Assembly (NCBI GenBank): GCA_029204225.1
Contig: CM055092.1
Span: forward strand, 81,139,870 to 81,203,869
DNA: 64,000 nt
DNA from: Diphasiastrum complanatum
Lineage: Eukaryota; Streptophyta; Lycopodiopsida; Lycopodiales; Lycopodiaceae
Reading direction: 5' to 3'
The translations under genes and the position numbers were made by a program. Shown in pieces: positions 43,693 to 55,440 of this stretch (positions are counted from its first letter, which is position 1; the number at the start of each line of letters is the position of its first letter). The notes beneath the pieces were generated by a model, which ran no database searches, was not told the origin of the DNA, and saw only the letters and a program-made list of their open reading frames with translations.

Positions 43693-44660
43693 TGATGAGG
43701 ATGCGAAAAAATGTTTTTGCGGTCATGAAATAGTCGCGAAAGCTAAGCAATCGCGATTCAACTTATTTTGGATGGAGTTCAGATGTGGTCGCTAGACACT
43801 GCCAGCTGAATCACTCCTTCAGTCCTCCAAAATGTAGTCAGACACCGCTGATCTACGTATAAAAATTAATGCAACATTCAACAAATTTAACCAGTGTGCA
43901 GAATTGAAATGAATGGGAGAATCAGACACACGAATAACAGCAGACACATTTGCATTCAAGATCAGATTTGCACAATGGCTACAAGATCATCTATTGATTT
44001 TCTTTGATTCTTCAAGCACTGCATGCATATCCACACAGTGCGTTGCGTGAGAGAAATACAGTTCTCTCACGAGTGGATGTCTTGCTTTCTAGCAGACTTG
44101 TGGATCACTATGAATCCTGATCACAGGACTTGTCTCGCACATAGGCGGACTTCTTGTCTGCATTTTGTCTTGATTGCTTACTAGCATCAGACTACTTCAT
44201 CTGTGTATGTTCTGTCAAGTGTCATCCAGTAAGTATATAGTTGCTCTATGTAACTTTAATATTAGAGTGATTAAGCATCTATAACTAATCAGGAAACTAC
44301 AAGAGTGGCGGATTAGCCATGACCTAGAGTGAAACTGCTGACATCATGCCATCAGATCATATATTTGTACTTCTGGGTACTTGCATGATCTTTGCTGGTA
44401 CTCTTTGGAGCATGAGGGCAGAAAAGGTTTCGCGACATTTTTCGTGTCGCGTCGTTGGTTTTGTTTCCGTCGTATGACTTTCTCGTGTTGGACCGCAAAA
44501 GATTCTCGTTCGCAAATCTTTTGTGTTTGTATCTTTTCATCGGGTGTTCGCGAAACTTTTGTGCTTCATGTCTCTTGATTTTCATGTTCACGAACATCTT
44601 CATTAGGCAGAGGGCTGAAAGCTAGCAAAGCTTTGTAAATAGAAACGTTTTGTTTCTTCA
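43693..44660 (-). repeat. 5' LTR of element A, right copy
   Basis: About 968 bp, reading TGAAGAAACAAAACG at 44660 and ending GCATCCTCATCA at 43693 on the element strand. It pairs with 8681-9672. Outside it is CACAC, half of the target duplication. This LTR is outside the duplicated block. Confidence 0.88.
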
Positions 44661-44665
44661 CACAC

Positions 44666-45280
44666 TTAGCCACTTGTCACGGGACTCTCCTACTTTTTGA
44701 AAACACATCTCCATAGCTAGTTACTGTTTTTTACACTTCTTGGCCTTGCCCAAACCTTTGTAACTTCTTCTATAGTTAACATCTTAGCGGAGGATAAATT
44801 CTAAGATGAGAGGATGGCTTTTACATCCAAATTGGTCATGTATCACCCTCCCCACATCACCTTGCATTTCCCCTACCCATTTATTGGGGTCATTTAGTGT
44901 GAGTTTCATTATTTGTGAAACCAGAGAAAAAAAAAGAGCTGAAGAAAAGTTAAGAGAGAGATTGGAAAAGTTAAGGTGACAAATATTTTTATGTACATAT
45001 ATGTGTGTGTTTATATGTATATATATATATATATATATGTATGTATATATATATATAAAAAACGTTTGCTTGTCGTTGACGGGTGATGCCGACCGATCTA
45101 GTCGACAGCCGTTGATTTGGATGGTGGCTGATGGTTTAGGAGGAAAGTCGATGGTCGTTCACGGGTGGCCGATGTATGTGTATGTATGTACGTGAGTGCA
45201 TGTGTTTATATATGTGTGTGTATTCGTGAGAGTGCATATACCTGTGCATGTGTGTGGGTAGTCTAGCATTCTGACGGATT
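44666..45280. other. Dispersed repeat copy, then AT and GT microsatellites
   Basis: The sequence at 44680-44890 is a third copy of the dispersed repeat found at 9780-9985 and 37110-37335 (GGGACTCTCC ... CTTCTTGGCCTTGCCCAAACC ... CCCATTT). The 5' target of element A lies at its edge. At 45000-45058 is a TATATA/TGTA run and at 45170-45260 a TGTG-rich run. No gene. Confidence 0.65.
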
Positions 45281-46700
45281 TTGACGGATTTTGATCCCAG
45301 GACTGCATTTAGGGTTTTTCGTTCGGATGCACGTTTCGCTGTGAGTACTGAACTGTTTGGAGGCCGGTTTGGTCCCATAGGTTTGTCTCAGCATGTAGCA
45401 CAAAATGGAACATAGATTTTGAAAAATAGACTCTGTTCGACGACACTAGACCAATTCTTAATAATGTTAAAAGTAGTCCATTTAATGGTATTCCCCCTGA
45501 CAAAAAGGCCATTTCTAGACAAACGGAGTCAAAATTGAGCCACAAATAGTCCTGTGTGTTCGTGTTGAGCCCACGGACCTACACACACCTCCCATCCGCA
45601 GTTCTAACGGTTTTTTATTGAATATAACCAATTATTGGCTCGACAGGCCTAGAATCCCAACATTGCGTTTACAGTTTCTGGTTGTGACGCACATTTTGCT
45701 ATGAGTGCTAAACTATCTAGAGCACAGTTAGGTGTTGTAGGTTTGTATTGGCATGCAGCATTGGACGGAATAGAGGTTCTGAAAACTGGACTCCATTCGG
45801 CAACACTGGACCAATTCTTGGGAATGTTGGTAAGTAGTCCATTTAGTAGCAATCCCTTTGACAGAAAGGGTGTTTTTGGACAAACGACGTCAGAATTGAG
45901 CTGCAAATGGTCTTGTGAGCTTGTGTTGAGCCCAGAGCCTGTGGACACCTCCCATTTTAAGTTCTTATCATTTTTTACTGAATCCGACCAATTATTGGCT
46001 TGACAGGCCTACAATTCTAGCATTATGTTTAGGGTTTCTAGTTCAGTCACACGTTTCGCTATAAGAACTAAACCATTTATAGCCCACTTTAGTATTGTAG
46101 GTTTGTATCGACGTGCAGCACAAGATAGAATAGAGGGTCTGAAAAACGGACTTCGTTCGCCAACACTGGACTAATTCTCGAGAATGCTGGAAAGTAGTCC
46201 ATTTAGTGGTATTCCCACCAACAGATAGGGCGTTGTCGGAAAACGACATTTGAATTGAGCTACAAATGGTCCTATGGGTTTGTGTTGAGCCCAAAAATCT
46301 ATGGACACTTTCTTTCCAAAGTTTTGACCATTTTCTAGTGAATCCAATCAATTTTCTGGCTTGATGGGCCTAGAATCCCAGGATTGCATTTAGGATTTTT
46401 GGTTGGGGTGCACGTTTCGTTGTTGACAAACCGTTTGGAGCCCAGTTTAGTCCAGTAGGTTCATCTCGGCGTGCACCACATGACGAATAGACTTTTGGCA
46501 AAACGAGCTTCGTTCGGTGACATTGGACCAATTCTCGGGAATGTTCGAAAGTAGTCCACTTAGTAATCCCCCAACAGAAAGGGCGTTTATGGACAAACAT
46601 CATCAGAATTGAGCTGCAAATGGTCCTGTGGGTTCATCTCGAGCCCACTAACCTATGGACACCTCTCGTCCAAAGTTCTTACCGTTTTTGGCTGAATCCG
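45281..46700. repeat. Satellite-like tandem repeat, about 360 bp x 4
   Basis: Four units begin near 45281, 45641, 46001 and 46361, with TTGGCTTGACAGGCCTAGAATCCC at or near their starts (first start diverged). Each has GCACGTTTCGCT, a GTAGGTTTGT block, CACTGGACCAATTCT, GTAGTCCATTTAGT, GACAAACG..GTCAGAATTGAG and GGTCCTGTGGGTT. Units differ by many substitutions and a few indels but keep the 359-361 bp period. Open frames within it repeat from unit to unit and are not genes. Confidence 0.9.
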
Positions 46701-47560
46701 TTACTGACCTTTTTCTGACTAACTAATATGATGCAATCACTTGTAGATATCCCTTGCGAAAGATTGGATATACATAACTTATGTTTCTACCTTTGATGCA
46801 TACCTCATTTCAGCATGAACTATGCTTTGTAGTGGTTAGTTTTGTTGCTAATACTTTATCTTTAATGAAGATTTATGATTTATTATGCCTTCAAAATTAG
46901 CAAGGCATTGTTTTAGGGCTTGAAATCAAGGGCCCTTGAACTATGTAACTATTGGGAGGCTTAATTATTTATCATCCCTTTGCTACTCTTTTTACAAACA
47001 CAATGAACTCACACTCTTTGCTAAAGGCGTTTCATTACTTTAGAGTGTTATTTAACAAATAGCAGGTGGTGCTTCTTTGAAGCCCATCAAAATCATAAAC
47101 TTGTGGAAGGTAATAGCTAGAAATTAGGGTTTCCATCATACCATGACAAATCAAACTAAACATGGTCACATAGACAATAAATCAATAAATATACGAGCTT
47201 GAAAGATAAAATTGAAAATTTGCGCAAAGTAGGATCATTGGACAATCAAATTAACTTACGTGGAAATGAGGACCTCCATAAGAGGGTTAAGGACAGTTGA
47301 GGGTTCAATTATATCTTGTAGCAAGTTGACCTACTTTTTGTAGTCTTTGAACAAATTCTTATATCATGCTGCTTTGCAATCATGAACCTATACGTTTGAC
47401 AGTGCCAACAGTCAGGTTTTTTGTTAGCGATGACATCGTTCGTCTACTTTGCTGGTTTGTACAATATGGTCCTCCGATCTAACACCAATGGTACATAGCA
47501 AGCTACGTTTTAGTTGCAATAGTCAGGGTCTTGACAATCTGTGAGTAAATTCATTGTGAG
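46701..47560. other. No feature recognised
   Basis: AT-rich sequence without coding motifs, RNA gene patterns or recognisable transposon ends. Confidence 0.5.
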
Positions 47561-48950
47561 TTTATTTACAAATGATTTCTAAGATTTCATGGCACATGGT
47601 ATGCTATCAGATATATAGGCTTTATATATACTCATTTTATATTAGATAAAAACCAACTTTGATTATACCAATGCATTCTACATAGAAAATGGAGCACTTT
47701 TGCTTTTTGGATAGTCTTAGTCCTAGCAATAATAAGAAAGTTATGACACTTCAACATTTTTAAGACTAGAAAACAATTGAGGATAGATCATAGGTTGATC
47801 AAGATTTCACTATTCTATGTGTTGATTTTCTAGTTAGAAGTGCTATTAGAGAATTGAGAGGTTTCATATTTTTGTGATTTCTTCTTGAGTTCATTTGTTG
47901 ACATTCAAAGAGTGCTTTGTGCATTGGAACAGGTTGAAAGAAGAAGATCAGGTTACTTCAACATGACTAAAAGTGGAGGCTCTATGTTGGAGAGCAATGA
48001 TAAGCTTACCTCAATCAACTATTCTACTTGGAAGGTGAGGATGGAATCCTTATTGAAGATGAATGAGTTGATGGAGATTGTTGCAGGTGTGGAGGAGAGG
48101 CCTCAAGCACATCAAGATCAAGTGAGGTATGACAAGAGAGCAAAGAAAGCTCCACACATGATTAAGATGAATGTTACCAATGAACTTCTCAAGGAGATTG
48201 GTAAGTGTACATCATCTTTGGAGGCTTGGAAGCTTTGAAGAAGCTTTATGAATCCAAGTCTACATCAAGAATGCTTACTCTTAGGAGACAAATCTTTCAA
48301 AGTTTGTAAAAGAAGGAAGAGAGTACTCATGCTTTTGTTTTGAGGGTTAAAGCATTCAATGATGAGTTAGCATGTATTGATGAAGGCATTAAGGAGGTAG
48401 AACTTGTTCAAGGTATACTTAATGGCTTGTTGGATGATCATGCTAATCTTGTTGAAAGTTTTGCTATTCAAAAGAATTTGCCAAGTATTGTGGATTTACA
48501 AGAGATCTTGGTGAATGAGGAGTATAGTCTTCAATCACGAGGAGGTGGATCTACATCGACATCTCAATATGTAGAGGAGGATATGTTCATCAAATGCAAG
48601 TTCAAGGGAAAAGACAAAGGCAAGTGTTCTAAAGGGCAAGATCAAGGTGAGACTTCCTCTTTTGGAAAAAAGAAAGATAAGTCTATGTTGAAATTCTTTT
48701 ATTGTGGAATCAAAGGGCATTTTGCAAATGAATGTTTGAATAAGCAAAGAGATTAAGGTAGGAAGCAAATCAACTTTACTACTGATGATGAGGATCTAGG
48801 TGGTGGTGATTCTCTTTTGATGTGTTCTTCAAGTCCAATATCAAGTGAAGGTGACAAAGATTCATGGTGGATTGATAATGGAGCTAGTTCACACATGACT
48901 AGTCACGAGCACTTAGAATTATTTCTAACATTCATTCCTCATATTGAGGA
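47561..48950 (+). mobile_element. Element E family, third copy (leader, gag, start of protease)
   Basis: The leader at 47790-47940 (TCATAGGTTGATCAAGATT, GAGTTCATTTGTTGACATTCAAAG) matches that of E at 27373. Gag and the protease motif follow, and E homology stops near 48930. It is outside the inverted repeat and more diverged from either arm copy than these are from each other, so it is an independent insertion of the same family. Confidence 0.75.
47885..48950 (+). pseudogene. copia-like gag and zinc knuckle of the third E copy
   Basis: Frame 47885-48238 has NDKLTSINYSTWKVRMESLLKMNELME; frame 48340-48756 has FNDELACIDEGIKEVELVQGILNGLLDDHANLVE, the basic linker and a knuckle in which the first Cys is Phe (FFYCGIKGHFANEC). 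The protease motif at about 48868 reads WWIDNGASSHMTSH, a D-N-G variant. Stops at 48236-48238 and 48306-48308 and at 48754 inactivate it. Confidence 0.78.
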
Positions 48951-49029
48951 GATAGATTTTTCAATCAGATGTATGCCATTGTGCTCTTGCCATAGATTTT
49001 TCAAGTATTATGTTCTCTGATCAATATTG

Positions 49030-50497
49030 TGCAATCACAACACCTCACACGTGCTAAAAACTTCACAGTTTCAACTTTCTTGAACAAGTATCGGATCTCA
49101 TCCGGTGAGGCTAGACAATCTGGTGCTTGTGTCTAGAGGTAAGTGTCGTGCTTATTTGGCGTTGATGTCATGCCGGTTCTTCTTCTTCGAAGATATCTGC
49201 TCCATAGCCATCAGAGACCATGGCGTCTAACTGCTTTGGAGATATAACCGCATGGTCGACCTTAATGGTATCTAGTGCTACTTCTGCTTGATCTTGCTAA
49301 TTTGTCTAAAATGATCAATAAAAAATTGTAGACCTATCATGGAACTATTCGAATCATGTTCCAAAGGATTTTTAAGGGCCCTAGGCTCTTGGGCATATCA
49401 AAAATTTCATCTCGCCCTAAGAGATTGGAATCGTCGAACATGTCCATGAAAGCCCGGGTGTTTGGTGATATTGCTTGCTTTTGTGGGGATTAGGCGACTT
49501 AGGCAGTTGTGACTGGAATGGTATCTCCAATGGTCACATACTGACCATGTGAGGAAGTTGAGGTGAGAGAAGCATTGGTGGATTGGAGAATAGGTAGTTC
49601 AATGCGAGTTGCAGCAGGAGGTGGAAGCGCAGCTAAAGATGTTTGCCTACTACGGCGACGTGACGTAGAGGGGGTGAGTCAGGAATGACGACTTCGTTGT
49701 TGTGCACACGACAACAACTATGAGAAATTGAGGCCTGATGTGAAGACTCGGCAGGTGTGTCTTCATACACAGACAACACGACATCAGCATAGAACCCATG
49801 GACTTTGTTTTCTAAATACGAAACAACAAGGGAGGGGTTCAAGAGAACCAGCCACAAACTGTTGTTTGGAATTTTCCTTGATGGCTCTCTTCAATTCTCC
49901 AAATACCATTTTGTACCAGTTATAAGGCTCTAATGGTCTAGATCCTAAGTTGTAGTCGGACTCTACAATGCGATGCAGGATCTGAGAAAAAATGTGTTCC
50001 TTCCAGAGGTTGCCAACGATCAGAAAGTTGTCAGAAGCTGGGCAGCAGCACGGATGATAGGCTCTCAGATAAATTCAATTAAGAAGTCATCATTGGTCCA
50101 GTATAATTCAGTATAATTCATCAATGGTATCAATAAAAGGTTTTATGACACTCTTGGTGTGCTTATGATTTGGCGACGGTTGTTTGTCAAAATTTATGCC
50201 TATGGCTGCAAGGGCAGCCTCAGTCACGTGCACCTTGTGGGTAGCGGTCTGGTAGGTGATATAAAACTTGGACTTACCCTCAGTCTAGGTGCTAAAAGCC
50301 ATGGTTATAAAATCCATATTGATTCTTCTAGAAAAGGCGCACTCATGGATCCATATTGCCATGAGCAAAGGTTCAGCAAGGTTCATCCATTGAGCCACCA
50401 TGCTTGTGCTAGGGAGTATCATGACGTCCATCTTGGTCGGAACGCCACGATGAATGACATAATGAGGAGACTGACTGGTATCAGTAGAAGACATGAT
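49030..50497 (-). pseudogene. Decayed ORF downstream of a gypsy integrase (unknown function)
   Basis: From an ATG at 50497 (MSSTDTSQSPHYVIHRGVP...) the minus strand reads with long open stretches separated by single stops and shifts to about 49030. It includes TATHKVHVTEAALAAIGINF, RIVESDYNLGSRPLEPYNWYKMVFGELKRAIKEN, a Pro/Thr/Ser-rich stretch, and DDSNLLGRDEIFDMPKSLG. It lies about 750 bp after the gypsy integrase of 51913-51268 on the same strand. The KVHVTEAALAAIG block may be distantly related to KVRIRDAKVLITKEVYDDALCLP of the ORF at 16663/30001. It has no recognisable catalytic domain. Confidence 0.45.
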
Positions 50498-50579
50498 GAG
50501 CAAAAGCAGGAAACTGAAAGAAAATGGCGCAAGAGTGTATCAAAAAGTAGTGTCGAAAGTTCATAAAGTTTTGGTTGCT

Positions 50580-51260
50580 GAAATTTTTTTCAAGAGCTCT
50601 GCTAGCACAAGTGAGAAATGAAATCGAATTTTGCCCTTTTATAGGCTGATTTGGAGGGTCCATTAGACAATGTACTAGTTTGGCTTCTCAGTTATGGACA
50701 AAAATTTGGAGACATGTTCAGTACTGTAAAAATAGGTTGTAAAATCTCGGCGAACGTTTCTGATAGACTGTACTGAACTAGTGAAGGTTTTCAAGATATG
50801 GCAAAGGTTCATCTTTCGACAAGATCTGAACCTATGTCCAATCTAATTTGGACATTCTGAATCCATCTGGCAAGTCGACGAAGGTTAATAAAAGTTGTAA
50901 GATGCTCAGTGAAGGTTTTCAAATTGATAAGGTGCTGAACATTTCTCTAAGGACAAATTAGGTAGTAACTCTGGAAAAGAATCTCGACGAACGTTTCTAA
51001 GACTATATGTAAAAAATATGACCCAAAAAGTAATTTTCTAAGTTATTTTTCATCAAAAATTATCTTCTAAAAATGTTTCCTTCAACTTTTTCCACTCTGA
51101 TGACTTTTTTGACTTTTGCTCATCGTTCTCTTTTCTTTTTTCTTTTTATTTATTTATTTACTTTTTTAATTGTCTTTTTCCAAAAGAAAGAAAATTCAAT
51201 CAAGTGGTGAAAACAAAAAATTGTAAAACAAGTAAAGTAAAACTAATAAGGTGTTGGATT
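50580..51260. other. No gene recognised between the gypsy integrase and the downstream ORF
   Basis: AT-rich; 51100-51200 is a T-rich low-complexity stretch (CTTTTTTCTTTTTATTTATTT). No reading frame or motif is supported. Confidence 0.5.
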
Positions 51261-51267
51261 ATTCGGT

Positions 51268-51920
51268 TTGAACTGGCTGATCTGGCTGCCAAAACTTGCG
51301 TAATTGGCTGCCATTCACCAAAGTGTCAAATCTTTTTCCATCCAAATGTTCTAAAATAACCGCTCCATAGTTTAATATTTCTTTCACCTTATACATTCTT
51401 TAACCTCTGAACTTCAATTTGCCTTTGATCAGTTTTGTCTTATACATTAGTGCTAGATCTCCTTCCTTCAGATCTTTTTTGTGTAATCGGCAATTGTGCC
51501 ATGCCTTGCGAGGGGCTTTCTCTGCTGCTAATGCATGAACTGCCATCAATCTGGTTTCACAAAGTTTTTGTAAAGCCTTATGACACATCTATAAGAATTT
51601 TGCATCATCCAACTGGTCTGTTGCTGCTATGTGTAAGGATGGTATTAGGAATTCAATTGGCATAACTGCATCTTGACAATAGACAAGTTGAAATGGCCAT
51701 AATGCTACATGTAATTTTTGTTTCCAATCAGAATGAACTTGCTTCCACCATTTTTGTCATAATGTTGCAGAGAATCTTGTTGGAAGATTCAGCTTGACCA
51801 TTATCCCTTGAATAATATGGAGTACTAAACCGATGTATAAGACACTTTATCGTTTCATTCACAAAATGTGTTCCACGATCACTTACAATCTCAATAGGAC
51901 ATCTAAAGAACACTGTCTCA
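51268..51920 (-). pseudogene. Ty3/gypsy integrase, C-terminal part (second family)
   Basis: Frame 51913-51728 reads CPIEIVSDRGTHFVNETI (core Asp) and YYSRDNGQAESSNKILCNIMTK (core Glu in GQAESSN). Frame 51588-51400 has RKAWHNCRLHKKDLKEGDLALMY, and 51390-51268 has YGAVILEHLDGKRFDTLVNGSQLRKFW, the typical C-terminal end with a VNG.LK-like signature. Stops lie between blocks. The family is distinct from the arm element (different core sequence). Confidence 0.82.
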
Positions 51921-52930
51921 ATTAATTTTAGACTTTTTAATTTGTTTTGGACTATTTTCTACGTATGGTACCAAAAGATCCATACGTGAAAAACAAAAAA
52001 AAATCACTAATTGTTGAAGTGGGATTTTCTTGAGTTCAAATCTCATTTCAATACAACTATAAGTCAAACAAGACAAATTTGATCAATGAGTGACCACAAT
52101 TTAGTTTCTAAAATTTATTGATGATTTTTCAAATAACTATGAGCACCCAATATAATTTTAAATTCAAAATAAATTTGGTTCTTGAATACCAAATACATTG
52201 AGCTTATAATTTAAATGAAGTTAGCATTCCAATTGTTAGATTAAGGCGATTGTGATGGATGTTTTTTTGAAAATCAGATGTAATCCTGTCTAAAATTAGT
52301 CTCGATCCAAATAACATACACAACTTTTCAATGTATGCTTAAAATTTTAAGTACAAAAAGAAACATATACAACACTAAATTATCATATACTACTAAATTC
52401 AAGTTGTATTATAAGAAACTCTAATAGAAACGTAATATCAATGTGTCATTTGCCACTAAAAGTGGTTCATATTTGTAAATAATGGACTTGGGCCAAGCCC
52501 TACATTAGTCGAGAGACTATTACAAAAGATGCACATCTTTGGTGCAATTCTAGACAATGTAGAAGTTTAACCTTTTAGACAAGTAAACTATTTTTATTCT
52601 AAAGGTTGAGAATTTTTAACTATTTCCAACCTTCAGAATTTCTAAAAGCCTTTAAACTTTCTACTTCATGATTCCTCATGGTCTTACAATACACATGCCA
52701 TGGAATAGACATGCCCACACCCTAGCATACAAAAAAGTTAGCTTTTTACAAAATTGCCAAGCTGGATTTACAACTGAATTTATAGAAGGAATTATATTTT
52801 AAGCATGTCTTTTGAAGCCAAATTTGGACTTGTTGCAGATTCAGAATTTGCTAACACTCACTAATACATTACAAGTCCAATAATTATGGCGACAAAGATT
52901 GTAACCAGGACTTTACAACTACAATCATGA
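51921..52930. other. No feature recognised
   Basis: AT-rich non-coding DNA without recognised motifs on either strand. Confidence 0.5.
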
Positions 52931-52933
52931 AGT

Positions 52934-53497
52934 CTACTCACCAATATCAGCTGCACATTCATCGGATAATTTGGACATGTATTCTTTGATGTGTGCCACT
53001 AATATTTTCAGAATAGATATTGATTTTTCCACAGTGTTTTTTTTGCCTTTGATTTCCATGCATGAACAACCATATCTACATCCATATATTCTGGTCCATC
53101 GTTGTTCGAAATCCATTCTTTCTCTAAGCAATTTTTGTACAGTTGTCAACTTGTCTCAGGTTTCTACGTCGTTTATTAGAATTTGGTTTATACCATAATG
53201 TTTTAAACTCTGTGGCCAAGCCTTCTGAGTTTTTCTTCACTTCGACAACTTTTGCCACCCAAATAGGTATGGAACCCTCCACAACATCTTTATCTGGAGG
53301 CCACATTGCAACAAACTTGTCCAACAGAACTTCTCTACATGATATGAATTCAACCAGAGGTGCATCAGCTTTTCGCCTACAAAACTTGTCGAGTAATAAC
53401 TCTACATCCATTTCGACCTCATTGATTGAAGTTGATGCAGATGAATCAAATGTGTTGGCAAGGATTGTGGCCGAAAAGCCTCTTGGCTATACATTGA
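52934..53497 (-). pseudogene. C-terminal part of a DUF7869-type gene, inverted relative to its body
   Basis: Minus-strand frame 53411-53124 reads MDVELLLDKFCRRKADAPLVEF, then LLDKFVAMWPPDKDVVEGSIPIWVAKVVEVKK and FKTLWYKP. This (k)FVAxxP.D...(x)PxWxAKV...W pattern is the usual tail of plant DUF7869-type proteins, which ends in a small barrel-like block. It begins against the 3' LTR of copia F, next to the same TCAATG that ends the gene body at 58965. A frameshift near 53450 and another near 53140 are present. Assignment is from memory of family layout and needs a profile search. Confidence 0.55.
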
Positions 53498-53772
53498 CTT
53501 AGAATTTGCTTTGCACAGGAACATAGATCATGCTACACAGTAACACAGACAGAAAAACACTCTCCAGGGCAAGCTCACATAGCAACTGTATTTCTCAAAA
53601 TGAAATTACACTATACATATAGTTGTTCACTTAGGGAACCCATGCATGACCCAGGTCGTCGTTGGCAGGACGGGCGTCCCATCGACTTGCCTCGTGGTGA
53701 GGCCAACTAATCCTTATCAACTGATAGGACCCACAGTACAGTAACACAATGATTCTACTTTAATTCTAACTC
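53498..53772 (-). repeat. 3' LTR of copia element F
   Basis: About 275 bp; on the minus strand it runs from AGTTAGAATTAAAG (53772) to GCAAATTCTAAG (53498). It includes TTGTGTTACTGTACTGTGGG and ATGCATGGGTT. It matches 58966-59240 in the opposite orientation. TCAATG follows at 53497-53492. A PPT-like AAGGAAGAG precedes it. Confidence 0.88.
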
Positions 53773-53825
53773 TCTTCCTTAAAGTAGAGTCTACTTTTTA
53801 TACAGTCATATACATAGCTTTAAAG

Positions 53826-54014
53826 TCAACAAACTTTAAGTATAGAAAGCTTTGATCTAAACTTATCAAACTTTTCTCCAACAAGTGGCTTAGTGAAAAT
53901 ATCAGCTAGTTGTTCTTCTGTGCTACAATGAACAGCATGAATTTCACGACTCAGCAGCCTCTCACATATAAAGTGATACTGAATCTCAATGTGTTTAGTT
54001 CTCGCATGGAACAC
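53826..54014 (-). pseudogene. End of copia RNase H, element F
   Basis: The 62-residue frame is the C-terminal end of copia Pol: FHARTKHIEIQYHFI, EEQLADIFTKPLVGEKF. It is followed by about 55 bp and the 3' LTR, the normal order. Upstream (above 54014) copia homology stops abruptly, so most of pol is lost. Confidence 0.87.
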
Positions 54015-54360
54015 TGGATTCCTTGTTCTTCCTCTATTTCCTTTAACATGGTATGGACATTAGAAAGGGCAATCATGCCTTCAATAAGATTGCCTTCATA
54101 AATGTGCAAGACACCTTCTGAGTCGTAAATATCTAGTGTCTTAATGAAGTGAACAGTGTCCGCACATAAAAGAACCACATGGCGTTCTTCTCCGTGAGAC
54201 CCCCTAGTCACGAAATTCCACCTTATCAACAAGGACACCTTCAGGCATTAAAATGGCACGAATCAAGCCAATAGTCTCAACATCACGCATTGTAACCCCA
54301 GGCTTGCCCACTGAAACCTTTGAAACAACTCATGTGTAACCCGTTTGAACTCGGCTTTTG
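54015..54360 (-). other. Coding-like fragment of unknown origin fused to the F remnant
   Basis: Two open stretches on the minus strand (about 54360-54240, containing GKPGVTMRDVETIGLIRAILMPEG, and 54238-54015, with TVHFIKTLDIYDSEGVLHIYEGNL) look like degraded protein-coding sequence of one origin with a frameshift near 54230. I do not recognise the family. The second stretch runs directly into the copia RNase H end. Confidence 0.35.
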
Positions 54361-54524
54361 TTGAACTTTCCAAGCCCTTGTTAAGAAAACCGGGGAGGCC
54401 TCACCAACGGGCCTCAAAATAGTTTCTGCAACAGTGTAGAATGCCTACAATCACACAAAGGAAGTTATAAGTAGTAAATCAGAATGTTTTTTTAAGTCCC
54501 TCACCCGTTTAGTCCACATTGCCC

Positions 54525-54615
54525 CCCATACGCCGCGTCGGGTGGGGAGGTATGATTTTTATTTTTTTTTTGCAGTATAGCCTCTCCACCCGCCGATGCG
54601 AGTGGGGAAGGGATA
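54525..54615. repeat. Two GC-rich hairpin-like units separated by a poly-T run
   Basis: CCCCCCATACGCCGCGTCGG...GGTGGGGAGG (about 54531-54551) and CCTCTCCACCCGCCGATGCG...AGTGGGGAAGG (about 54581-54611) each form imperfect inverted repeats with a 4-base turn, with T-rich sequence in between. They resemble the three hairpins at 60243-60408 in the CCACCCGCC/GGGTGG core. Confidence 0.55.
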
Positions 54616-55440
54616 AAAAAAATGGTTATTCTATACATATATCATGGTTATAAAGAGCCTAGTGTATAGAATATATCATATTTATATGCATATATGTATA
54701 TATAATATTTATATTGTGTTTAATATAATGGTTATAATGAGTGTCTTTTCTATAGAATGGTTTATGGTCTATTTACTATAATGAGTCTATTTATTATATG
54801 TATTTTGGCATGTGTTTTCTTGTATTTGTTTGCTTAATATATTTTGTGTTTAAAAATATTTTTAGTCATTGAAAACTGCGGATAGGTTGGTCGTTTATAT
54901 ATATATCAACACAGTAGATAAACATAGTGGTTAATTTTGCGCAGATTGATGACCTGTACATAGCGGGACTTTGTGCAGATTGATGACATGTTCAAAATGA
55001 CACCATGATCTTTTGTGCGGATTGATGACATGGAAAGAACAACTTGACACTATATACACATTTTATATCTCCTCGAAACTCCATTTTAGATTGTGACTCT
55101 TTAGTTCGAGTTACTATCACTGAGACTTCTTCTGTTAAGACTTTGAACCATAAGTAAAACTTCTTCTATTTTACGCTTTTTATAGACATGCTTTTATTGT
55201 AAGTTTTTTACTAGTTTTTTTTCAAAAAAATAACATAAACTCTATGGCATTTTCCTTTTCATCCCTATAACTTTGAAAGGGAGTTAAAACTAAATCCCCC
55301 ACTCTAAATTAATGTTTTTAGGGGGACTTTTAACGTGTTTAGGACAGTTTTTATGAAACTTTTTAAAGGGGGGTTTATGTGTATATTCTCCTCCTTTCTT
55401 CATTCCAAGCATATTGTTATATCTATATATTACGAAATAG
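54616..55440. other. AT-rich DNA, no gene recognised
   Basis: Contains short AT repeats (TATATGTATATATA near 54690). No coding or RNA gene signal. Confidence 0.5.

Larger units (their letters stand above)
37438..44660 (-). mobile_element. Ty1/copia element A, right copy, full span with chimeric 3' part
   Basis: Minus-strand element bounded by a 5' LTR (44660-43693) and a partial 3' LTR (37728-37438), with CACAC (GTGTG on the element strand) at 44661-44665 and 37433-37437, a perfect 5-bp target duplication. Inside are the primer-binding site, gag, protease, integrase and RT. The part from mid RNase H to mid 3' LTR is replaced by 2.17 kb of copia B (37729-39900). Outside 42747 it has no counterpart in the left arm. 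Confidence 0.87.

Noticed and set aside
45281-46700. CRISPR-like array
   Set aside because: Units are 360 bp of continuous tandem repeat without short repeats and unique spacers, and the DNA is of a plant.
54525-54615. GC-rich block as a promoter CpG island or ribosomal fragment
   Set aside because: Very short, hairpin-shaped and next to poly-T; it has no resemblance to rRNA that I can see.
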